From Thereva unica (Eukaryota > Arthropoda > Insecta > Diptera > Therevidae), in contig OX465283.1 of the NCBI GenBank assembly GCA_949987705.1, positions 96,955,813 to 97,019,812 on the forward strand: a stretch of DNA of 64,000 bases, given 5' to 3'. Position 1 is the stretch's first letter. Every line of letters begins with the position of its first letter. This document shows positions 56,339 to 64,000 of this stretch, one piece after another. The position numbers and the translations under genes were made by a program. The notes beneath the pieces were generated by a model. The model saw nothing but the letters and a program-made list of their open reading frames with translations, was not told the origin of the DNA and did no database searches.

Positions 56339-56397
56339 TATTAGATGATACAGTTCGAATTCTTCAAATGCAAACAGTGGAAGTCTTATTTGAAAGA
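56339..56397 (-). pseudogene. env: BEL-env envelope-like gene, middle fragment
   Basis: These 59 bases, between the hAT TSD and the TAA of the CAC element, form a bridge of about 20 env codons on the minus strand. They show the acidic and hydrophobic pattern that precedes the Pro-Val-Pro step of F-like envelope proteins. The flanking env parts are at 59218 and beyond, and at 3220 and below; the frame agrees on both sides when the insertions are left out. Confidence 0.82.
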
Positions 56398-56910
56398 TAA
56401 CACAAGTCAACAAAAAAATTTTTTTTTGAGTCTGTTATTTAATGAATATTTTCTGACTGTCTACATCGAAAAGCAACCAGAGATACCATTCATAACCAAT
56501 AAAGTTTGCTTTTGTACATTATACAATGAAAAATAAATATATAAGGTTTTGGCAGATTTTTTGATGGGTAACGGCTTTTAACACGCAGGAGTTGCGCTGA
56601 GAGGCGGTTGCGGGTGTGTAGCGGGAAGTGGCAAGTAGTTATGTTGTGTTCATACGCGCTTTTCAGAGGAGCAACGTATTTTGAGTGTCACAAGGTCTAG
56701 AAATGTCTTCAAAAAAGTGTAAAAATGCCGTCGACCCTTTTTGCTACATTTGCGGCGAATTCATTAAAATAAGAGCCAAAAAATTCAGTTTATCATCAAA
56801 TATAAAACTCTGTGAAGCCTATGAAGCTTATTTTAACCTTCCCATTCGAAGTCAAGATAAAATATGGACACCTCATTTCTCATGTGGTAATTGTAAAAAC
56901 ACTCTAGAAG

Positions 56911-57026
56911 GTAAGAGAACACATTATAATTTTGAAGGAAAATTCACATATGTATGTACATTATATACTTATGCAAAAATGTACGTTTTGTTAATGAATG
57001 ATGTATATGATTAATTTTTTTCCCAG
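56911..57026 (+). other. Intron in transposon gene
   Basis: GTAAGA donor, T-rich tract, CAG acceptor, 116 bp. Splicing joins the Cys-rich exon in frame to exon 2; the unspliced frame has stops. Confidence 0.78.
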
Positions 57027-57449
57027 CCTGGTACCGAGGAGAAAAAAGAAGTATGAAGTTTGCAGTGCCAAGAATATGGCGGCAGCCCACTGATCATGAC
57101 ACTGATTGCTACTTTTGTGTAGTTAATCCACGTAAGCGTCGGGCTGGCGAAAATGCCAAAAAGAATCAGTACCCAGATCTACCATCAACGACCGCTCCAG
57201 TACCCCACAGTGAACATTTTCCTGTGCCTTATCATCCAAAGCTGAAGGAACAGCAACCGCTATCACAAATATCTAGTAATAGCGAAGGCAGCGAGTTCTC
57301 GATTGAATCCACGTCTGTTGAACCACATCTCATTAATTCCAAAGAGTTTAACGACTTAGTAAGAGATTTAAACCTACCTAAAATTAAAGCGGAAATATTA
57401 GCTTCACGACTGAAACAGTGGAATTTGCTTCAGAAGGATGTTAAAGTTA

Positions 57450-57976
57450 AGCTGGGGACAGAATTTCGCTCAAACGCGGTGCGGACATTGGCTTCGCGGT
57501 GTGCGCGGATTTTTCACTGACACAAAGTCGCCGTGCTGGTGTCGCGTTCCGACTTTGACACAACCTAAAAATCAAAGTGACAAGTGAACGTAACACGAAA
57601 TAAATTGAAAAAGCTGTATGATTTGCGTATTAATTTTCTATCCTACAGGACTTGTATTTGTTCTAGGTACTAATTTCATCACCACAATTTCGAAATAATT
57701 ATGAAATTCAACAAATTTCTTATCCCCTTCACCAGCACACGATTCAAAACATAAACAAAATGCCCACCAACACCAAAACACGACTCAAAACATAACACAC
57801 AAACAACTTTTTTACACTGGACCGCGCGGCAACGCGCCAGAAGTAGAAAGTAAAGCAACTTACGCGGTGTGTGCGTAGTGCTCAAGCCACATTTCGTTAG
57901 TTCGCATTGCAATACACATACTTTATTCTATCTGTCAATGTCCGCACCGCGTTTGAGCGAAATTCTGTCACCAGCT
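57450..57976. mobile_element. PIF/Harbinger-like MITE inside the transposon gene
   Basis: The ends start AGCTGGGGACAGAATTTCGC and pair with the far end over 41 bp with one mismatch. TTA flanks both sides (57447-57449 and 57977-57979). The host frame resumes after the second TTA. The element is 527 bp and non-coding. Confidence 0.9.
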
Positions 57977-58960
57977 TTAGTGATCAAAGAAAACGTCATG
58001 AAATATTTTCTGGCTTTTTTACGAAGGAAGACGGACTTTGCTATTATAATGATGTCAAAGGTTTGTTTGATGCAATCGAAATCCCTTGCATTCCTTCTGA
58101 ATGGCGCCTTTTTATAGACAGCTCTACAAAAACCTTAAAAGCAGTCCCCCTTCATAATGGAAATAAATTTCCATCTCTTCGCTTCTGTAATGCTCAAAGA
58201 AAATTACGAAAGTGTTAAAATGGTACTTCAAAATTTAAAGTATGAAGAGTATAGGTAGCCAGTGATAGGGGATTTCAAGATGTTTGGTTTTCTGGTAGGA
58301 ATGCAAGGCGGATACACTAAATGTCCGTGCTACATTTGCTTATGGGACAGTAGAGCCGACGCACTTCACTACCAGAAGCATTCTTGGCCTAAGCGGACCG
58401 AGTTTCAGATAGGAAAACATAATGTCAAAAATAAACCAATTGTGGAGCCCGATCATGTTTTGATGCCTCCGTTGCATACAAAATTAGGTCTCATGAAGCA
58501 ATTCGTAAAGGCTCTTCGCCAAGACTCGGAAGCTTTTCAATATTTAAAGATTTTTTCCCTAAATTGTCAGAGGCTAAAATTAAAGCTGGTATTTTCGTCG
58601 GTCCACAAATAAAGAAAATAATGGCCAGTGAAGAATTCCTGCAATAAAAAAGGCTTCCGGCTTCCTTGGCAATAAAAAAGCTAAAAATTACAAAGAGCTA
58701 ATTTCTAATATGCTTAATAGATTCAAAATCATGGGTTAATGTAGAATGTCCCTTAAAGTACACATGCCACATGATCATTTGGATCAATTTAAAGATAACT
58801 TGGGGGCATATTCAGAAGAGCAAGGGGAACGCTTTCACCAAATGTGATGAGCTTTGAACAACGTTATCAAGGACAATATAATGAAAACATGATGGGTGAC
58901 TACATTTGGGGCTGATACGGGAAAGTTCGTACTTACACAGAAGAAATACCAAAAATATTT

Positions 58961-59214
58961 TTTTTTTGTATCTGCAGTTTTATTTTTATTGTGTTTTCTA
59001 AATAAAAGTGGTGTAAATATATAAATCAAGGATTATTTTCCTTTTATATATAATTTAAATTAAAAAATGAGATTTTACTTAAAATTTGAAATTTTGTTCT
59101 GGTAGCTGCAAAAGCAAACTTTATAAGATAAAAATATTTTTTCTCTCATTAGTTAGGCATAGGAAATCAAAATCAGATATAAGAACTCTGACTTAAAATT
59201 CGTGTTGACTTGTG
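58961..59214. other. 3' flank of the CAC element
   Basis: AT-rich sequence between the decayed gene and the right terminus. Nothing else is recognised in it. Confidence 0.6.
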
Positions 59215-59217
59215 TAA

Positions 59218-60832
59218 TATATTTGCTTGTAGCTCGACCCTGTATTTTCATAAGCCTGTATAGCTGAAGCAAGTTGTCTGGTCTTGCAGGTAGTCTCAGT
59301 GTTGATGGTAGATAGTCTTTTATGGTAGATAGTTGTTCCCTTACTCGCTTGGGAGACAGGAGCTGAGGGTTTACCTTTCCATGATGGGTGTCAATTAGCA
59401 CCGTTGTAATTGCCATCTGAGACCGTTGATAGTTCATTGTCATTAAAGTCAGTTGTACTGCCAACATGGAAAATGCTTCTGCCACCCTTTGTTGATAAAG
59501 TTCGTCTGAGGTTTTATTGACTTGATCGTCAATAAGTCTTAGGTGCTTATAAATAGCTTCTAGCTGCATCTCTGTTTCCTGATGATCCTGTTTGAATACG
59601 TTCAGGGTGGAATCTATGAGAGATGTCTGATTTTTGATCAGATCTAAAAGATGGTTTTCATTGCTCCGTATGTTGTCTATTGTGGCTGATAGTTTTTCGG
59701 CATATTCCGAATTGAGGACCCCAAATAGTGCTCCAGCAATATTTCCAACGATGTTGAGTGGGGCTCGCTTCAATCTTTTGGGCGCGATGGGTTGCAGTAA
59801 TTCGTTGTTGCTGGTGAGTTCTTGTGATATCCGAACAAATTGATTGATGACGACAGAGCAGTGATCCGTGTCTTTGTGTGAATTGCAAAGCTTGCACAAC
59901 TTGTCAATACCAACGGTTATTGCAGCACCCTCCTTCCAGTAACCTTCCATATTATAGTAGACAATGAGTGACCACTCGTTCCTGATTAAATTTGCTGTGC
60001 CGAGGTTTTCGAAGTACATTCCTGATTGTGAGGTAAATGGCGTAACTTCAACTGCAGAGTGTCCCAGGATTGGTAGGATGAGGCAAGTTAGGAGAAATGT
60101 GCTGATAGCTGAACTGGTTGATGGCCGCATTCGTTTAGCCCTGTGTTGTGTCTCGTTATCTATGGCTGCTCTTGCGTTAATGTTGCCTTTGAGGGATTCA
60201 GTTGACTCTTCTGTTGTGCACCTTTCCTCCGTTTCAATTGGCAATGGAGCTAGTTTGTGGATTGGTTGTCTCAGAGTTCCTGAAGTGGTCTTGACGTCAG
60301 CAACTCGCGCCAATCCGTCATCTCCTTGGATGGTTCGCTCGATTCGTCTAATTTGCCATTTCAATGGTGGTAGATTGTCTTCCTTTATTAACACCATCAT
60401 GCCTGGCTTGGCATTTTGACCTTGTTGTCTCCACTTTTGTCTTTGTTGAAGTTCACACAGGTATTCATGAGACCATCGCCGCCAAAACTCGTGTTTGATA
60501 TGTGATACCAGCTTCCATTTTCTGATAAGATTGACATTTTGTGGAACAGCATTTGGGTCCACAATTGTGGTGAGTGGTTCCCCAATTAAGAAATGGTCAG
60601 GGGTTAGAGCTGCCAAGTCGTTGGAATTAGCAGTTAATGGCGTTAAAGGCCTTGAATTTAAGATAGCTTCAATTTCTGCGGTTACGGTTGATAGTTTTTC
60701 AAAAGTATGTGCTGCGGAGGCTACTGATCTTCGTAATAATGTCTTGGCTGACTTTACCGCAGCCTCCCATAGACCTCCAAAATGAGGTGCTCGAGGAGGC
60801 TCATGTGGAAATCTACTCCTTTTGTTTGGCAA
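59218..60832 (-). pseudogene. pol-env: BEL-env integrase end fused to envelope N-terminal part
   Basis: The frame begins in integrase (APHFGGLWEAAVKSAK, with the catalytic Glu) and runs through the pol C-terminus. It then continues without a stop into an envelope-like segment. From Met 60133 a hydrophobic leader (ISTFLLTCLILPILG) fits a signal peptide. A basic R-x-K-R site (near 59770) lies directly before a Gly/Ala-rich hydrophobic stretch, the layout of F-like fusion proteins, with a long helical region after it. The frame is cut by the CAC element at 59214; residues beyond that belong to the element. The gene is in three pieces and cannot give a whole product. Confidence 0.82.
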
Positions 60833-63249
60833 AACGAGACAATTTTTTGCTGTGAGACAGAAGAGTATATAGAGTCCTGGAGCTCCATAAGCTGGTTTTT
60901 GGCACCAACAAAATTTGTTGCGTTGTCACAGTGGAGGTTTCGGCAATTCCCTCTTCTGGCTATGAATCGTTTGAGTGTTCCTATGAAGGCCTCTGTAGTT
61001 AGGTCACTTGCGACCTCTAGGTGAACTGCCTTTGTTGCAAAACAACAGTAGACGGAGATGTATGCTTTCTGAGGTCGCTTTCCTCTTAGCTTGAAGTGTG
61101 TCTCTATCGGGCCGCAGAAATCTACCCCAGCATTTACGAAAGGTCTGGCAGGTTGAACTCTCATTGTGGGTAGATTTCCCATCATTTGTGTCATAAGTTT
61201 AGGCTTCACCTTGTTACATCGGACACAGAGTTGCACGATCGCTCGGGCCATGTTTTTGCCTTTGCTAGGCCAATAGCGTTGCCTTGTCATTCCCAGAAGA
61301 CCCTGTGGCCCAACATGTAGATTACGAATATGGATGTCTGTCATTATCATGGTAGCCAATGGGTGAGCGTAAGGAAGCAACATTTGATGCTTAGCATCAT
61401 ATGGTAGCTCTGCGTTTGCTAGTCTGCCTCCGACACGGATAAGATTTTCCTCATCGATGAAAGGACACAAGCTGTTCAATGGACTGTTGTTGTTGACGCA
61501 TTTGTGCTGACGAAGCTGATGGAGCTCGTCTTTAAATCCTTCCTGTTGTATCTGGGAAATGATCACTTGGTGCGCCTTGTTTAATTCACTGACGGTTAGC
61601 TGCCGAGTCTTTTGCTTCTCTGACTGTTGTGTTGGTCTTCGAACAAAACGTAAAACATAGGCCACAATTCTCAGGAGTCTTTGAAATGAGTTGCCATGAT
61701 TGATGTCACTGATCCATGAGATTTGATTGGTTGATGTTAATGCCACTCTCCCTTGAGTTTTTCTTTCTATATCGGTGTTCGTTGTTGGTGGTTGTACTGG
61801 CCAAATCGTCTCTGGACCGTGTAGATATTGTAGTCCATAAAACCATAGATTGCATTTAATCAGTTTAGCTGGTGTCATTCCTCGTGAAACAATGTCAGCA
61901 GGATTGTCTTTAGATCCAACGTGCCTCCATTGATCTGGATTGGTCAACCGCTGAATTGCTGCAACGCGATTGGCCACAAACGTGTGGTAGGATGACGAAT
62001 CTGATCGGATCCAGGCCAGAACTATTTCCGGATCTGTCCAAAAATGCACCTTCACGTTGGGCAGATTCACTTCCTTTTTTACTCTTTGCACCAGCTGGGC
62101 TGCCAGTTTTGCAGCACAGAGTTCGAGTCTTGGTAGTGTCGTGGTTTTTACTGGGGCTACCTTTGATTTAGCACACAGCAAATGAACAGTGATGATGCCA
62201 GCCTGGTGTGTCGTCCTCACATATATAGCAGCTCCATAAGCCGCCTCAGATGCATCTGCAAAGGTATGAAATTGTATTGTTTTATACCTTTTCCCAGATG
62301 CTATATGTCTTGGAATTCGTATGTCGTTGAGTACTCTTAACTCCTCTCGGAATCTACTCCAGCTAGTGTGCATGTCCATTGGTAAGGCGGCATCCCAGTC
62401 CAGTTTCAATGTCCAGATCTTGCGGATGAACATTTTGGCGATTATTGTGACAGGGTTCATGAATCCAAGTGGGTCGAAGATGTGTAATATGTCGGAGAGA
62501 GCTGTTCGTTTGGTAATCCTTCTTGTGTCATTCCAGTTGGTTTTTATTTGAAAGGTGTCAGCGCTTGGCTGCCAAGTCAGCCCAAGTCTTTTGATGGATT
62601 CGTCCGTAGGCTTGTCAAAGTTTACTTCAAGCTCAATGTCTTCTCTTGGGATGTTTTTCAGTAGCTGTGGATGATTTCCGCACCATTTGCGAAGATTGAA
62701 TCCGGCAGAAGACAGTAGATTTTTAAGTTGTCTTTGAATTTCTACTATTTCGGGTAAGCTGTCTGATCCTGACATGACATCGTCCACATAAAAATCGCGC
62801 TTGAGAACCTGAGCTGCCAATGGATGTGTCAGGGTACCTTGGGTAGCAAGCATATCCAAACATTTAGTAGCTAGAAATGGAGCTGGTGTTAATCCATATG
62901 TGACAGTGCAGAGTTTGAAATATTTCAATGGTTCTTGTGGACGCTGGTCCTCTTCGGCAATCTTTACTTGTCGGTACATCTTCTCAATGTCCGCGGTAAA
63001 TACAAATTTAGGAAACCTGAAGCGTATCAAGATTGAGAGTAGTTCATTCTGAATGGTTGGGCCCTTGCAGAGTAAGTCGTTTAGTGATAGATTTGAAGCG
63101 GTCTTTGCTGACGCATCAAAGTCCACTCGTAGTTTTGTCGTGCTACTATCTAACTTAGTAACGCAGTGGTGTGGCAGGAAGTAATGAGGACCCTTGATTG
63201 AAGATGTATCTGTTTCCTTCATATGTCCTAATGCTTCATACTCCCGCAT
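60754..63249 (-). pseudogene. pol: BEL-env RT, RNase H and integrase
   Basis: RT shows FTADIEKMYRQVKI and FYVDDVMSGSD; between them about a dozen residues with the usual YQR-WR block are missing (AEEDQRPQEPLKYF). RNase H has HTFADASEAAYGA. Integrase has the zinc cluster CVRCNKVKPK, D in VDFCGP and D in CDNATNF. A +1 frameshift near 60785 separates the catalytic Glu block, which is in the next frame. The left end of this frame begins just after a deletion that removed the segment between protease and RT. Confidence 0.88.
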
Positions 63250-64000
63250 GAAATTGATATATTGTTGCTGTAGCTCCCTCCTTGTCTCTTTTTACATGTT
63301 GATTGAAGTTGTCCACGCACCTTTGTTCTACTCTGGCCAATGTACTGATTTCGTCTGATGACTCGACTTCTTCCAGTTTCCAGAATTTGCTGAGCTGGTT
63401 CTCGAGTTTCTCATCTTCACTGCAAATGCCGCAAACAGTGTAGGATGTGCTCTCATGGTGAACTGGTCCAGCTATTATCCAACCAAATACTGTATTCTGG
63501 AGTCTTGGCAATCCCTCACCGAGCTTGATCTGTCCGACTAATAGTAAGTCGAGGAATATTTCTGCTCCGATTAACAGGTCGATGTTGCCAGGTATGTGAA
63601 ATTCTGGATCCGCCAAGTGTACGTTATCTGGAATGGGCCATGTTGCCCTTTCGATCTTGTGGCCTGGTTGCCTTTGTGTGATGTCGCGAATCACGAAAAC
63701 TTCTAGTTGTGTAACGTAGTTATTAATTGTGGAATGCACCTGTACATTGGCCCTATGGTTTAATTTTTGTCGGTCCTTTCCTATGCCGTTGATATACATT
63801 GTTTCAGGCATACGGAGAGCTCGTAGTCGCCTTGCCAAATCCTCAGTGATAAAGCTGATTTGGGATCCACAATCAAGGACTGCTCGACATCGCACTCGTT
63901 GTCCCTGTCCACAGCTGACTTCTACGACAACTGTGCTTAGCATCACATATCTACGCACATTATTTCTAGCATTGGTTGTTAATGCCGTTGGATTCGGCGC
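63236..64000 (-). pseudogene. pol: BEL-env protease region (partial, window edge)
   Basis: The frame is open from the right edge of the window. It has the protease motif LDCGSQISFITE and the DUF1758-like blocks DLLIGAEIFLDL and FGWIIAGP. Near 63285 it runs into sequence that belongs, in another frame, just before RT; roughly 40-50 codons are missing and the frame is shifted. Gag and the 5' LTR lie outside the window. Confidence 0.86.

Larger units (their letters stand above)
56703..58960 (+). pseudogene. Transposon-associated protein, unclassified (broken)
   Basis: Exon 1 starts at ATG 56703 with a Cys motif CYICGEFI and later CGNCKNTLE. An intron at 56911-57026 has GTAAGA and a T-rich tract before CAG; exon 2 continues with MKFAVPRIWRQPTDHDTDCYFC. 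A MITE (57450-57976) splits the gene. Downstream are WRLFIDSSTKTLKAVPLHNG, GYTKCPCYICLWDSRADALHY and MPPLHTKLGLMKQFVKAL, then the HLDQF...GAYSEEQGERFHQ block near 58780-58845. There are frameshifts near 58170 and 58550 and several stops. The GGYTKCPCYICLW block recalls the Cys-containing part of CACTA (TNP2-like) transposases; this is inference. Confidence 0.72.
56401..59214 (+). mobile_element. DNA transposon with CAC ends and 3-bp TSD (CACTA/EnSpm-like?)
   Basis: The ends are CACAAGTCAACA and its reverse complement TGTTGACTTGTG, flanked by TAA at 56398-56400 and 59215-59217. The 2814-bp element carries a spliced gene of a family I know as multi-copy in arthropods but cannot name. CAC ends and a 3-bp target fit CACTA/EnSpm; a PIF-type origin is an alternative. 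It interrupts the BEL-env gene, whose frame is continuous across the site. Confidence 0.78.

Noticed and set aside
59153..59207. Last residues of the open frame that follows env N-terminal part
   Set aside because: They lie inside the right end of the CAC element (up to 59214), so they are not env; the env continues at 56397.
1..64000. Host protein-coding gene
   Set aside because: No frame or exon pattern outside transposon families was recognised on either strand.

Overview
The window looks like insect (arthropod) nuclear DNA from a transposon-dense, probably heterochromatic locus. It is AT-rich, has long (TA)n tracts, holds several families of BEL/Pao and Gypsy LTR retrotransposons, Helitrons with minisatellite cores and many MITEs, and shows no recognisable host gene. 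Everything that can be assigned is mobile DNA. A dipteran is possible but the sequence does not settle it.

The main result is that almost the whole window is one nested stack of insertions that can be taken apart by target-site duplications (TSDs). Layer 1 is a minus-strand BEL/Pao element with an envelope-like gene. It enters at the right edge (64000-59218), continues at 56397-56339 and ends at 3220 to about 1400. Three DNA elements sit in its env region: a piggyBac-type MITE (2031-2653, TSD TTAA), a hAT-type MITE (3229-3277 plus 55966-56330, TSD GGTACAGG) and a 2.8-kb element with CAC termini and an unclassified spliced ORF (56401-59214, TSD TAA). Layer 2 is a Gypsy element (gypsy-1, 3278-55961, TSD AGTG) inside the hAT MITE. 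Layer 3 is a tandem BEL array LTR-body-LTR-body-LTR (8239-50936) inside the gypsy-1 pol gene. Layer 4 is a small LTR (18243-44862, TSD GATAG) inside the second BEL body. Layer 5 is a chain of elements in the (TA)n tract of that LTR: fold-back MITEs, Helitrons, a nearly intact Gypsy (gypsy-2, 28170-33986, TSD ATAT), a pogo/Tigger-like MITE, another Helitron, and an apparently intact BEL (BEL-3, minus strand, 36023-44656, TSD TATAT). Layer 6 includes a PIF/Harbinger-like MITE inside one Helitron.

Left to right: 1-1294 LINE 3' end; 1295-3228 BEL-env 3' LTR and env C-terminal part; 3278-8238 gypsy-1 LTR, leader, gag and protease; 8239-15695 BEL-2a; 15696-18242 LTR B and BEL-2b gag; 18243-44862 small LTR filled with younger insertions; 44863-50936 BEL-2b pol and LTR C; 50937-55961 rest of gypsy-1; 55966-59214 hAT end, env fragment and CAC element; 59218-64000 BEL-env pol and env.

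Two elements look young. BEL-3 has one open 1763-codon gag-pol frame and LTRs that differ by one substitution and two simple-repeat length changes. Gypsy-2 has LTRs with one visible difference, a canonical GGGAAAC slippery site at the gag-pol junction and a single premature stop in pol. The other elements are broken by stops, deletions and insertions. A 2.3-kb tandem duplication (19141-23835), a two-unit higher-order minisatellite (25735-27775), a Helitron carrying mariner and helicase relics, and covarying stem-loops in the gypsy-1 leader are further points of interest.
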